Shown piece by piece: positions 24,689 to 32,956 of a DNA stretch of 34,894 nucleotides (position 1 is the stretch's first letter; the number at the start of each line of letters is the position of its first letter). Position numbers and translations under genes: made by a program. The DNA is from JBAZTO01 sp041661865 (lineage in GTDB: Bacteria; Planctomycetota; Phycisphaerae; SM23-33), in NCBI GenBank assembly GCA_041661865.1, contig JBAZTO010000045.1:1-34894 (forward strand), in the 5' to 3' direction. Under the pieces are notes generated by a model. The model saw nothing but the letters and a program-made list of their open reading frames with translations. It ran no database searches and was not told the origin of the DNA.

Positions 24689-25246
24689 ATGACTGCCACA
24701 TGGATCATCGTCGGGATCATCGTGCTGTTGCTGCTGGCGCTGGTGGGGATCTACAACGGCCTGGTCAGCAAGCGCATCCGCTGCCAGGAGGCCTGGGCCC
24801 AGGTCGACGTGCAGCTCAAGCGTCGCTACGACCTGATCCCCAATCTCGTCGAGACCGTCCGCGGCTATGCCACGCACGAGAAGGAGACGCTCGAGCGCGT
24901 GATCAACGCCCGCAACAAGGCCATCGCCGCCAGCGGCGTCAAGGAGCAGGCCGAGGCGGAGAACTTCCTCTCCGGCGCGCTGCGGCAGTTGTTCGCCCTG
25001 TCGGAGGCCTATCCCAATCTCAAGGCCAACGAAAACTTCTCGCAGCTCCAGGAAGAACTGACCAGCACGGAAAACCGCATCGCCTTCGCCCGCCAGCATT
25101 ACAACGACAGCGGCGCGATCTACAACACCGCCCGCGAGAGCTTCCCCAACAACCTGGTGGCCAACGCCTTCAACTTCCAGCGTCAGGATTACTTCGAGCT
25201 CGAAGAGCCCGCCGCCCGCGAGGCGCCGAAGGTCAAGTTCCAGTAA
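24689..25246 (+). CDS. lemA: LemA family protein
   Basis: A 185-residue membrane-anchored protein. Residues 5-22 form one helix (WIIVGIIVLLLLALVGIYN). The LemA signature follows: EAWAQVDVQLKRRYDLIPNLVETVRGYA, then HEKETLERVINARNKA, AYPNLKANENF and TENRIAFARQHYNDS. The start ATG 24689 follows GAAGGGAAGAG. LemA is of unclear biochemical function but is very often next to HtpX, as here (15 nt gap), suggesting joint action in membrane protein quality control. Confidence 0.93.
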   Translation: MTATWIIVGIIVLLLLALVGIYNGLVSKRIRCQEAWAQVDVQLKRRYDLIPNLVETVRGYATHEKETLERVINARNKAIAASGVKEQAEAENFLSGALRQLFALSEAYPNLKANENFSQLQEELTSTENRIAFARQHYNDSGAIYNTARESFPNNLVANAFNFQRQDYFELEEPAAREAPKVKFQ

Positions 25247-25261
25247 TGCCAATTGTCGTGA

Positions 25262-26212
25262 GTGCCGCTCGTGCCCATTGAAACTTATCATACGCTGATT
25301 TCCCGCAACAAGCGGAACACCTGGCTGCTCATCGTCGTCTTTGCGATGGTCTTTGTCGGCCTGGGCGTGCTGATCGGCAACGTCTGGGGCGGGGGCAACG
25401 CGGAGTTCAGCATCCTGACGGCCGCGTCGGCTGGGCTGATCGCCTTCCTGCTGACTCTGGCCAGCTACTACGGCGGCAGTTCGGTGCTATTGGGCATCAG
25501 CCACGCCCGCGAAATCAGCAAGAGCGACGATCCGCAACTGTTCAACGTGGTGGAGGAGATTTGCCTGGCCGGCGGGCTGCCCGTGCCGAAGATCTACGTC
25601 ATCGAGGATTCGGCCATGAATGCCTTCGCCACCGGCCGCGATCCCAAACACGCCTCGGTGGCCATCACCAGCGGACTTCGCGGGCGGCTCAATCGCGAGG
25701 AGCTTGAGGGCGTCATCGCCCATGAGCTGTCGCACGTGCGGCACTACGACATCCTGTTCGCCACGCTGATCGCGGTGATGGTGGGCGTGCTGGTGATGCT
25801 GTGCGACATCTTCCTGCGAAGCATGTGGTGGGGCGGCGGCCGCAGGCGGCAGAGCAGCGACCGGCAGAGCGAGGGCGGCGGCGGCCTCCAGGTGATCCTG
25901 CTGATCCTGGCCCTGGTGCTGGCGATCCTCGCGCCGATCCTGGCCAAGATCATCCAGATGGCCATCTCGCGCCAGCGGGAATTCCTGGCCGACGCGGGCA
26001 GCGTCGAGCTGACGCGAAACCCCACCGGCCTGGCCCATGCCCTGGCTAAGCTGGGCGGCGACGAGGAAGTCCTGGAAGCAGCCAACCGGGCCACCGCGCC
26101 GCTGTACATCGTCCACCCGATCAGGAAGTTTGAGGAACGCGCCTCGAGCATCTTCGACACGCATCCGCCGCTGAACGAGCGGATCAATCGGCTGATGTCG
26201 CTGACGCAATAG
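25262..26212 (+). CDS. htpX: HtpX-type membrane zinc metalloprotease (M48)
   Basis: A protease of about 316 residues that degrades misfolded membrane proteins. Zinc site HELSH is at 154-158, with the third ligand Glu240 in REFLADAGSVEL. Two N-terminal membrane segments lie at about 21-42 and 52-70, and two more at about 165-185 and 208-232. A Gly/Arg/Ser-rich loop at 189-208 separates the second pair. The start is GTG 25262 (or GTG 25271); no ATG is available before conserved sequence. It is coupled to lemA, and a palindrome pair begins 8 bp after its stop. Confidence 0.92.
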   Translation: MPLVPIETYHTLISRNKRNTWLLIVVFAMVFVGLGVLIGNVWGGGNAEFSILTAASAGLIAFLLTLASYYGGSSVLLGISHAREISKSDDPQLFNVVEEICLAGGLPVPKIYVIEDSAMNAFATGRDPKHASVAITSGLRGRLNREELEGVIAHELSHVRHYDILFATLIAVMVGVLVMLCDIFLRSMWWGGGRRRQSSDRQSEGGGGLQVILLILALVLAILAPILAKIIQMAISRQREFLADAGSVELTRNPTGLAHALAKLGGDEEVLEAANRATAPLYIVHPIRKFEERASSIFDTHPPLNERINRLMSLTQ

Positions 26213-26220
26213 CGGCGCAG

Positions 26221-26292
26221 GTAGCACAGGCGTCTCGCCTGTGTCCGGGGACTGGTTCTTCTTAAATGCACAGGCGGGACGCCTGTGCTACC
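26221..26292. repeat. paired short extragenic palindromes
   Basis: CACAGGCG-TCT-CGCCTGTG (26225-26243) preceded by GTAG, and CACAGGCG-GGA-CGCCTGTG (26269-26287) followed by CTACC, arranged as mirror images around a 25-nt spacer. The pair fills the gap between htpX and the amidase gene. Confidence 0.9.
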
Positions 26293-26310
26293 CGGTAAAC
26301 GGAGTTGGTC

Positions 26311-27009
26311 ATGAAGCCAATCGTGTCACGGACGCTGTTGATGCTGGTAATGCTGGCCTGGGCCGGCGGGTGCAATTCAGCCGCCGCGCCGCTGGCGGCG
26401 TTGCCCACGCACGACCTGGACCTTTCCGGCGGTGTGGCCAAGCCGGCCTGCACGATGCCGGCGGGCGAGACGTCGCAGCCGTCCGTGGCTGCGCCGGAGG
26501 ATGACTGGGCCTGCCAGGGCTATCGGCAGTGGCGGTACATCGTCATCCACCACAGCGGCAACGAGAAGGGCAACGCGGCCGAGTTCGACCTCATGCATCG
26601 CCGCCGCGGGTGGGATGAGTTGGGCTATCATTTCGTCATCGACAATGGCCAGGGCGGCCGGGACGGGGCCATCGAGGTCGGCAGCCGCTGGAAGAGCCAG
26701 AAGTGGGGCGCCCATTGCGGCGGTACGCCCAACAACGAGTACAACACCCAGGGCATCGGCATCTGCCTGGTGGGGGATTTTTCAAACCACATGCCTTCGC
26801 AGGCCCAGTTGGAATCGCTCTGCCGGCTGGTGAGTTACCTGGCCGCCACCTGCGAGATCGAACCTGAGAACATTGTCGGCCATCGCGACGCGCCAAGGGC
26901 CAGGACCGAGTGCCCCGGCGACGTTCTGCTCGGCTATGTACACACAAGTCTTCGCGACCTGGGCTATGGCCGCTCTGCCGCCGCCGCATCAACGCTGAAA
27001 ACGCCATAG
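26311..27009 (+). CDS. lipoprotein N-acetylmuramoyl-L-alanine amidase (type 2/PGRP fold)
   Basis: A 232-residue exported amidase that would cut the bond between MurNAc and L-Ala in peptidoglycan. The start ATG 26311 lies 6 nt after GGAG. The signal sequence ends in a lipobox with Cys21 (LAWAGGC). The amidase_2 domain (about 75-215) has zinc ligands His80 in IVIHHS, His191 in GHRDAP and Cys201 in ECPGD, and GYHFVIDNG. This Cys ligand is as in T7 lysozyme, in contrast to AmpD. The lipid anchor places it at a membrane facing the wall. Peptidoglycan in planctomycetes is thin, so a recycling or division role is plausible but not shown. Confidence 0.88.
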   Translation: MKPIVSRTLLMLVMLAWAGGCNSAAAPLAALPTHDLDLSGGVAKPACTMPAGETSQPSVAAPEDDWACQGYRQWRYIVIHHSGNEKGNAAEFDLMHRRRGWDELGYHFVIDNGQGGRDGAIEVGSRWKSQKWGAHCGGTPNNEYNTQGIGICLVGDFSNHMPSQAQLESLCRLVSYLAATCEIEPENIVGHRDAPRARTECPGDVLLGYVHTSLRDLGYGRSAAAASTLKTP

Positions 27010-27016
27010 GGCCTTT

Positions 27017-27160
27017 AGGGACTCTAACAAAACGTAGCATGGGCATCTTGCCCATGAGTATCACGGACGTCCCGCCCGTGCAAATTGCGAAGAACATGGC
27101 CAAGATGGCCATGCGACTCACGGGCGAGACGCCCGTGCTACGGCGTTTTGTTAGATCCCC
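27017..27160. repeat. composite extragenic palindrome, copy B
   Basis: Outer arms CTAACAAAACG (27024-27034) and CGTTTTGTTAG (27144-27154) match, with partial pairing outside them (GGGACT/GATCCCC). Inside are CATGGGCA-TCT-TGCCCATG (27038-27056), then a CACGGACG-TCC-CGCCCGTG hairpin with one mismatch, ATGGCCA...TGGCCAT, and CACGGGCG-AGA-CGCCCGTG ending in GCTACG. The layout is that of 4002-4134 and 31213-31366. Confidence 0.88.
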
Positions 27161-27190
27161 TTAGCGGGGTGTTGTGCAACCGGCAGCGGG

Positions 27191-27524
27191 TGTGCCCAAA
27201 CTTTCTGGCACGTTGCAACATCTTGTTGCTGTTGTTGTTAGCCCGCAGGGAGTTTGATAATAGCCCCGGGCGGAGCGAAGTCCGGGTCGGTAGCACAGGC
27301 GTCTCGCCTGTGTCTTGGAGATCCACAGCCGAGACGGCTGTGGTACCCACAATCGGAGCCTCTTGTGGGCGATTGAGAAGCGGCCTGTGCCCATGACTTC
27401 AGTCGCCCGTAAAGGGCTCCAACGGCCGGCGTCTGCCCACCCCGCCCTTCGCTGCGCTTCAGGCGGGGCTATTTTCAGACGCTCTTCGAGCTAAGAAATA
27501 GCATTGCCAGAAAGTTTGGGCACA
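27191..27524. repeat. 334-bp element with 20-bp perfect inverted repeats
   Basis: TGTGCCCAAACTTTCTGGCA (27191-27210) is the exact complement of 27505-27524. A second nested pair (ATAGCCCCG near 27260 and CGGGGCTAT near 27463) lies inside, and two short palindromes are within it (27294-27312, 27323-27343). The right arm is part of the recombinase reading frame (ARKFGHN), so the left arm is an inverted copy of gene sequence. No transposase gene is present. Confidence 0.7.
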
Positions 27525-27946
27525 ACCGGGCCGTGCCGATAAGCTCCGCACTCCGGCCGTACCTCGACCGCTATATCCCCAGGCCATCGGATGGCAATTG
27601 GTACTTCCCCAGCCCCGAAGGCAAGCACTACGACCCGGACAACTTCTCAGACCGACTCCGAACGCTCAACGCCGACGCAGGATTGCCGTGGGGTTGCCTG
27701 GACTTCCGCCACACCTTCGGCAGCCAACTGGCCATGAAGGGCGAAAGCCTCTACAAGATCGCAACCCTGATGGGTAATAGCCCGGAAATCTGCCGCAGGC
27801 ATTACGCGGCTCTGATACCCGAGGTGATGGCGGATAGCGTGGAGTTCCTCGCGTGCCAACGCTCCTCGCTCTCAACCGTCTCCGCACCAACTTTGGCCTT
27901 GCATAGCCTGACCCGGCATGAGACACTTCATCTCAGACGCATATAG
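27509..27946 (+). pseudogene. 5'-truncated tyrosine recombinase (integrase) fragment
   Basis: The frame encodes about 145 residues of the C-terminal catalytic part only: AVPISSALRPYLDRYIP, a LDFRHTFGSQLAMKGESLYKIATLMGNS stretch (box II arginine in RHTF), and the nucleophile region ICRRHYAAL with Tyr. The N-terminal DNA-binding domain and the first catalytic arginine are missing. Recognisable homology starts at the 20-bp inverted repeat ending 27524. The residue three before the box II Arg is Leu, not the usual His. GTG 27533 is the first possible start but translation is doubtful. It is probably a remnant of an integrated element, and the next gene may be its cargo. Confidence 0.75.
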
Positions 27947-27989
27947 GTATTGGGTGCTGTCACCGTGACCCATTTAAGGGGATTGTCAA

Positions 27990-29417
27990 ATGCGACTTTC
28001 TACACATTACGGATTGGGCTGCAATCAATCGTCTCTCGATTTCATTGATGTTCCAACCAACGATGATGTATCCCTTCACATCGATCCTCGCGCAATTGCA
28101 GCCCTACCCTCTGATTGGGGCCAAGAATGCATCGCACTGATACGGGACTTCTTCTCGTCAGTGTTGGCCGCAGTTCGCGACAACAACTACACCGTCGGCC
28201 ACGACCTCCTCAATCAGCTTCGCGAGCCGAAAGAAACCCACCTCGGGTACTCAGTCCAAGGGACGAGCGGTCGTGGGGTAGGCCAACTTAAAGCCGACTA
28301 CCTATGGGACGCACTCAGACAAAGCCGAGCCGTCAGTTCCGGCCTTCTCGAAAACTTGGAAGAGACCGCCCTTCTTGTTGAAGGAATAGATCGCGATATT
28401 ATCTCCGACATCACCACCAACATTATCCGCGAACCCCTCATCGAATACACGCAAGCAGCTTGCCAGTTCTATCAAATACCGCTTCACCAGGACGTCGACT
28501 CGGGGCCACTGTGGAATCCAAAGAAGAAGGAGTGGTTCAGCAAGTATGTCCATCTCCCAATAGTCGGCGGCTGGAAGCTTTTACTGGTCCCCAAAGTGAT
28601 CGTTCGGCTCCAACTTGTCTACAACCAGGACGAGTACTACCGTCACTACATATTGGAGGAACTGCGTCATGCGGAATTGGCTTCCCATTCCCCGCTCGTC
28701 CAAGTTCTCAAGAACGGTAGGACTCGTGTCACCAACAAGAGCCTCCAGGCAAAGTATGGCACCGGCAAAGCCGTCCTTATCAGCCAAACCCTAAGGCATC
28801 CTTCTGCTCTCGACAAATATAGGCGCGCCAAAGCGGAGCCCAGCGAGCCATTGACTCACATTCAACTAGCCGTGACTACTGCAGGACTTCCAGACTGGGA
28901 ACAACTCCTCAACAATGTTCTCTCTCTAAAGCCGGGCGCAGCAGCTGCTGACGCGTATGAGAAGGCAATCCTGGCGCTATTGAACGCCGTGTTCTATCCT
29001 TCACTTGTGGATCCAGATCCCCAGTGCGAAATCCACGAAGGCCGGAAACGTGTCGATATTAGGTTCACCAATATGGGTCACAGAGGTTTCTTCTATTGGC
29101 TCGCGCAGCACTATCCGTCATCCTACGTCTGGATCGAGTGTAAGAACTATTCCTCCGATCCCGGCAATCCCGAAGTTGACCAACTCATCGGACGTTTTTC
29201 TCCCAAGCGCGGCAAGGTCGGAATGTTGACGTGCCGCTTTCTTTCCGACAAACCCCTTCTTCTGAAACGGTGCAGGGATGCCGCTCTGGCCGACCAGGGT
29301 TACATTATCGCTTTGGACGACGATGACCTCCGCACATTAGTCAAGCAAAGGATGTCCCCGAAGACGGAAACGGCATTTCCGCTTCTTCAAGAGAGGTTTT
29401 CGGAGTTGGTGAACTGA
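27990..29417 (+). CDS. unrecognised protein with PD-(D/E)XK nuclease-like C-terminal region
   Basis: A 475-residue soluble protein I cannot assign to a named family. The N-terminus (SLDFIDVPTNDDVSLHIDPRAIA) and a middle region show no catalytic signature that I recognise. The C-terminal part (about 320-450) fits a restriction-endonuclease-like core: Glu324 on a helix, Asp356 in KRVDIRF, Glu383 and Lys385 in VWIECKNYS, then a helix with VDQLIGR. This is the D...ExK pattern of PD-(D/E)XK nucleases. The start ATG 27990 follows AAGGGGA. Codon use and base composition look less GC-rich than the neighbours. Position after an integrase remnant and before its own terminator suggests acquired cargo such as a single-gene defence nuclease; that is inference. 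Loss of the ExK residues by a structure model would change the call. Confidence 0.7.
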   Translation: MRLSTHYGLGCNQSSLDFIDVPTNDDVSLHIDPRAIAALPSDWGQECIALIRDFFSSVLAAVRDNNYTVGHDLLNQLREPKETHLGYSVQGTSGRGVGQLKADYLWDALRQSRAVSSGLLENLEETALLVEGIDRDIISDITTNIIREPLIEYTQAACQFYQIPLHQDVDSGPLWNPKKKEWFSKYVHLPIVGGWKLLLVPKVIVRLQLVYNQDEYYRHYILEELRHAELASHSPLVQVLKNGRTRVTNKSLQAKYGTGKAVLISQTLRHPSALDKYRRAKAEPSEPLTHIQLAVTTAGLPDWEQLLNNVLSLKPGAAAADAYEKAILALLNAVFYPSLVDPDPQCEIHEGRKRVDIRFTNMGHRGFFYWLAQHYPSSYVWIECKNYSSDPGNPEVDQLIGRFSPKRGKVGMLTCRFLSDKPLLLKRCRDAALADQGYIIALDDDDLRTLVKQRMSPKTETAFPLLQERFSELVN

Positions 29418-29422
29418 AAGCA

Positions 29423-29458
29423 CTACCCCGGCGGACTGGCGATCTCCGGGGTAGTTTT
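29423..29458 (+). terminator. intrinsic terminator of the nuclease-like gene
   Basis: CTACCCCGG (29423-29431) pairs with CCGGGGTAG (29446-29454), followed by TTTT. It begins 6 nt after the stop codon at 29417. Confidence 0.7.
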
Positions 29459-29564
29459 GGGGTAAAGCAGCGTTGTTCGTTAGCCCAGCCGGTCACGGCT
29501 GCAACGTGGACCGCCGCGATGCTTCATAAGTCCGGATACCTGGTCCGATTATCGACGGCCAGGA

Positions 29565-29888
29565 TCACTCTTTTTCGGCCAGGATCGCATTGCACGGGCA
29601 GTGGTCCTGTTCCAGGTGCTTCTGGTGATAGAAGTCGTGCAGCCACTGGGGCCAGGTGGGCTGGTCCACCCGGAACGGGTAGCCCAGCGTGTAGCCGAAG
29701 GGACAGGTGGCCGGCCGGTGGAATCGCAGATCCCAGATGGTCGGATGGTTTGCACTCCAGGTTTGCAGTTCGAGGGACTGCTGGGGAGGCAGGGCCGACA
29801 AGACGGCCGGGCTGACCGGATGCAGGGAGGCCGCACAGCCGCCGACCAGGAACAGGAACAGGGACAGGAACAGGATCAGAATCCTCAT
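29565..29888 (-). CDS. small lipoprotein of unknown function
   Basis: A 107-residue lipoprotein. ATG 29888 follows GGAGATAGC on the minus strand. The signal peptide (ILILFLSLFLFLVGGC) ends in a lipobox with Cys18. The mature part contains a CPFGYTLGYPF run and a DHCPC motif near the C-terminus, with aromatic and His residues (HDFYHQKHLEQDHC) that could bind metal. I do not recognise a family. It lies about 300 nt beyond the OmpA-like gene on the same strand and may be envelope-located with it. Confidence 0.7.
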   Translation of the reverse strand: MRILILFLSLFLFLVGGCAASLHPVSPAVLSALPPQQSLELQTWSANHPTIWDLRFHRPATCPFGYTLGYPFRVDQPTWPQWLHDFYHQKHLEQDHCPCNAILAEKE

Positions 29889-30188
29889 GCTATCTCCTTC
29901 TCCGCCAGGCGGCGGCCGATCTCTCGGAGGATCACGTTGGATCTGCGTTGTGCCTGCATTATATCGCAACGCGACAGGAGGTTCACGTTTCGGCCGGGCG
30001 TCAGGCGACCTCGCGGTAGTAGCTCCTAGTAACCGTGGGGCCCGCAACCTGCCTTCGGCAGACAGGCTCGTTGCACGCGGGGAATTGTTTCTTTCGCGTA
30101 CAGAAACCTGTCCGCACGGCCGGGCGCGAACACGGCCAGGCAATGACGCCTGGCCGTGGTATGAGCGAAATCAGTTGTGAGGGGCTGC

Positions 30189-30881
30189 TTACGTTCCCGG
30201 GTTCGTCATCGGGGTCAGGAAGATATCGACCCGGCGATTCTGGGCCTTGCCCGCGGGGGTATGGTTGTCGGCGACGGGCTCGGTCTGTCCCTTGCCCTGG
30301 GTGGTCATGCGAGCGGCGTCGATGCCGCCGGCCTGGAGCACCGCGGCCACCGCCTCGGCGCGGGCCTCGCTCAGGCCCATGTTGTCGGGGCTCTTGCCCA
30401 GGCCCCTGAGGTGGGCGATCGTGGAGGCCTTGCCCACGCGGTCGCTGTCAGTGTGGCCGATGATGGTCAGGGCCCGGTCCTTGGCTTCGTCGCCGCTGAG
30501 AATCTCGGCGAGCTTGGTCAGGGCGGCCTTGGCGCCGCTCTTGACGACGCTGGAGCCGGAGTCAAAGGTAATGTCGGACTGGAAGTGGAACATGCCCTTT
30601 TCCGGGTCGAAAGTGAACAGGCCCGGATACTTGTCGCCCAGGTCCTGGATCGCCTTCACCACGGCCGGCGGAACAACGGGCGGCGGCTCGACGGGCGCGA
30701 CTACGGGCGGCGGCTCGACCACGGGCGCGGGGGCGGGCGGCGGCTCTTCCACGGGCCGCTCGACGACGGGGACTTCTCCGGTTTCCTTGGGGACGGGGGT
30801 GCATAACCCGCAGCCGGCCATGCCTGCGCACGCGAGGAACAGCCCGACCAGAAACATTCTGCCTTCCATGATGTGACGCAT
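30189..30881 (-). CDS. OmpA-family lipoprotein (Pal-like peptidoglycan binder)
   Basis: A 230-residue exported lipoprotein. ATG 30881 follows AGGAG at 6 nt on the minus strand. The signal sequence ends near Cys24 (GMAGC). A Pro/Val/Glu-rich linker (about 36-72) is followed by the OmpA C-terminal domain (about 98-225). That domain has ITFDSGS, IIGHTDSDRVG (141-150), LSEARAEAVAAVL and QNRRVDI (214-220); Asp145 and Arg217 correspond to the usual diaminopimelate-binding residues. It would tether the outer membrane to peptidoglycan. No Tol genes are in the window, so Pal itself is not proven. Confidence 0.88.
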   Translation of the reverse strand: MRHIMEGRMFLVGLFLACAGMAGCGLCTPVPKETGEVPVVERPVEEPPPAPAPVVEPPPVVAPVEPPPVVPPAVVKAIQDLGDKYPGLFTFDPEKGMFHFQSDITFDSGSSVVKSGAKAALTKLAEILSGDEAKDRALTIIGHTDSDRVGKASTIAHLRGLGKSPDNMGLSEARAEAVAAVLQAGGIDAARMTTQGKGQTEPVADNHTPAGKAQNRRVDIFLTPMTNPGT

Positions 30882-31212
30882 AATGATCTCCTATTTACTG
30901 GGGCCAGCGACAGGCCCGGTCGATAATCGGTTCGCCGCCAGACACGCCCGGGCCACGGCACGGCCAGCCGCCGATTGCCTGCCCGCTTGTGCGATGATGA
31001 GCGAACATGGTTGACAACACATCGGACGCGCAAGGCCCGCGACCGCCGCGGGCCCTCCACGACCGGCCTTAGCATGCCCAGAACGAGGTCAATAGTCAAC
31101 TGAATCCGATGCGCCATTTCAAAGAAAAGAAGTAATGTGCGGTCTTGCCAAAGTGGGACTGTCCGCATTCGGGCAGAGCGGCGAATCGCCGCGTTGCGGA
31201 CCGGCCGATTGG
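30882..31212. other. divergent intergenic region
   Basis: No gene is seen between the minus-strand OmpA-like gene and the palindromic element at 31213. The sequence has no strong sigma70 pair that I can place. Reading frames crossing it have no ribosome site and no recognisable sequence. Confidence 0.4.
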
Positions 31213-31366
31213 CAGGGTCTTTCAGTTCTCGTAGCATGGCCATCTTGGCCATGAGTATCACGGCCGTCCCGGCCGTGCGATGTACAAAAACACACTGACA
31301 TGGGCAAGATGCCCAGGTTACTCACGGGCGGGACGCCCGTGCTACGCCGAGAACAGAAAGGCCCTG
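31213..31366. repeat. composite extragenic palindrome, copy C
   Basis: The outer arms CAGGGTCTTTCAGTTCTCGTAGC (31213-31235) and the complementary stretch to 31366 pair with few mismatches. Inside are CATGGCCA-TCT-TGGCCATG (31235-31253), CACGGCCG-TCC-CGGCCGTG, CATGGGCA-AGA-TGCCCA and CACGGGCG-GGA-CGCCCGTG. The first stem differs from that of copies A and B but remains fully paired. Confidence 0.88.
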
Positions 31367-31465
31367 GGCCGATTGGAGTCCGGCCTTGCCTCCGGCGGCC
31401 TGCTCACTACAATGCGAGCCAGGCCCGTCAAGGCGGGGTTCCCGAAAACGTGCAAGGAGATCGGT

Positions 31466-31984
31466 GTGTTACGCGATAAGAAGGTTCATCCGTCCGCAAA
31501 TAATTCTGGCCGAGCGCCGCTGGGCCGGGCCCTGTGGTTGTCGGGCGTCCTCCTTGCGATGGTCGTAGGAGGTTGCAGCCAGAACCTCGTCACCGTGAAA
31601 AACGCGGCGGACTTCGAGCAGCAGGTTCTCAAGTCCGACCGCCCGGTCCTGATCCATTTCAGCAAGGCCGGATGCTCGATGTGCGCGGTGTTGTCGCCCA
31701 CCATGGGCAGGCTAGCCAATGAATACGACGGCCGGGCCACCGTGGCCGAGTACACGTTGATGGACCTGTCCTTTACGGTTTTAAACCACAGAGTTCAGAA
31801 AATGTATGATATTGCGTGCTATCCCACGGTGATCCTGTTCGTCAAGGGCAGGCCCACGAGGAAATGGGTTGTACACTACGAGGCCAATGACTACCGCAAG
31901 GCTCTGGACGAGGCGATAGACGCCTGGGGCGTGCAGCCTTCCGGCGGCGGCTCGTTGCCGCAAATCAGGTCGCCAGGACGATGA
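31466..31984 (+). CDS. thioredoxin-fold lipoprotein with CSMC motif
   Basis: A 172-residue lipoprotein. The GTG start at 31466 follows AAGGAG at 6 nt; an ATG at 31280 is in frame but lies in palindrome sequence. The signal helix (LSGVLLAMVVGGC) ends at Cys37. The thioredoxin fold is shown by PVLIHFSKAGC, the motif Cys70-Ser-Met-Cys73 and the cis-Pro120 in ACYPTVILFVKG. The Trp and Pro flanking the cysteines in thioredoxin are absent, so redox activity is uncertain. The C-terminus (DYRKALDEAIDAW) is like the last helix of thioredoxin. It ends 1 nt before the ArfB start, so the two are probably translated together, which is an odd pairing of envelope and ribosome functions. Confidence 0.75.
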   Translation: MLRDKKVHPSANNSGRAPLGRALWLSGVLLAMVVGGCSQNLVTVKNAADFEQQVLKSDRPVLIHFSKAGCSMCAVLSPTMGRLANEYDGRATVAEYTLMDLSFTVLNHRVQKMYDIACYPTVILFVKGRPTRKWVVHYEANDYRKALDEAIDAWGVQPSGGGSLPQIRSPGR

Positions 31985-31985
31985 A

Positions 31986-32408
31986 ATGTTGGAGATAGCT
32001 CCCGGCATCGTGATCAGCGACGAGTTGTTGACTGAGCGGTTCGTCACGAGCGGCGGGCCTGGCGGGCAGAACGTCAACAAGGTTGCCACGGCTGTGCAAT
32101 TGCGGCTGGACCTGCGCGGGCTAACATCCCTGAGCGGCCCACAAATGGAGCGGTTGCTGAAGTTGGCGGGGCGGCGTGTCAACGATGCCGGCGAATTGGT
32201 GATAGATGCCCGCAAACATCGCAGCCGCCAGCAGAATCGTCAGGACGCCCGAGACCGCCTGTCGGAGCTGATACGCCGGGCACTGATCGCCCCCAGATGC
32301 CGGCGTCCCACCCGTCCGACGGCCGGGGCCAAGCGACGCCGCCTCCAATCAAAACGCTATAGAAGCATCACCAAGCAGCAACGCCGCGACGGGCATGAAG
32401 AAGAATAA
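31986..32408 (+). CDS. arfB: ribosome-rescue peptidyl-tRNA hydrolase ArfB
   Basis: A 140-residue release-factor-like protein that enters stalled ribosomes lacking a stop codon and hydrolyses the peptidyl-tRNA. The catalytic GGQ is at 26-28 in SGGPGGQNVNK. A codon-recognition domain is missing, as expected of ArfB and in contrast to RF1/RF2. The C-terminal tail is very basic (PRCRRPTRPTAGAKRRRLQSKRYRSITKQQRR) and would thread into the empty mRNA channel. The start ATG is 1 nt past the preceding stop. MutS2 at 21965 is another ribosome-stalling-related gene in the window, but not linked. Confidence 0.92.
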   Translation: MLEIAPGIVISDELLTERFVTSGGPGGQNVNKVATAVQLRLDLRGLTSLSGPQMERLLKLAGRRVNDAGELVIDARKHRSRQQNRQDARDRLSELIRRALIAPRCRRPTRPTAGAKRRRLQSKRYRSITKQQRRDGHEEE

Positions 32409-32956
32409 TACGCCCCTGGTGCAGGGCTGGAATCTCACTAGGTTTACACGTCGCAAGGAATGTAACTCCTTTATAAACAATGGGAAAACGGTCTTCTGGA
32501 TGCGCGGGATTTTCAGCGGGAATTATCACGTCTGCCGGCAATAATGGACGTCGGCCCGCCCATGCTCAACCGGCCTGCTTATAGTACCTTTCGGTGGTCT
32601 CGCAGTCTGTTGACGAGTGTAGTGGACCCGCCAACAGAGACGCGTTCTCGTAAAAAAACACAAAAAATGCCGCAAATACTATTGCGTGAAGGCGAGATCT
32701 GGGGTAGATTATGTGTTAGAGTTCTAGTCAACTGCCTCGGTCTTGAGCATCGTTCGGAAGGGATCTCTAGCGAACGGAGCGGATGTTGATTCTGGGGTCA
32801 CAAGCCCCACGGCGGCACGATGAGTGGTCGTATCGCCGGTCCCTGCCTGAATCAGCAGCCAGCCGGTTCGCGACGGGTTCTTTCAGAAGACGACAAGAGT
32901 TTGGCGGCCATATCGAAGGAGAAAAGCAAATGCGTCACATCAAAGGAGATGAAAAG
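32409..32956. other. 548-bp intergenic region upstream of the PEP-CTERM gene
   Basis: It holds a promoter candidate at 32682-32710 and a small hairpin CGTTCG...CGAACG near 32752-32776. No gene or palindromic repeat is seen. A frame is open from 32783 into the next gene without a signal peptide or ribosome site, which I read as chance. Confidence 0.45.
32682..32710 (+). promoter_or_regulatory. putative promoter of the PEP-CTERM gene
   Basis: TTGCGT (32682-32687) and TAGATT (32705-32710) are 17 bp apart. It is the best sigma70-like pair upstream of the start at 32957 and implies a leader of about 240 nt. Confidence 0.35.

Noticed and set aside
30177..30806. Plus-strand frames opposite the OmpA-like gene
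   Set aside because: They mirror the Pro/Val-rich linker and OmpA domain of the minus-strand gene and have no ribosome site or signature.
30870..32942. Shared ATGCGTCACATCA at the starts of the OmpA-like gene and, at 32930, of the PEP-CTERM gene
   Set aside because: A 13-nt match on opposite strands without shared flanks is most likely chance; at most it makes 32930 an alternative start.
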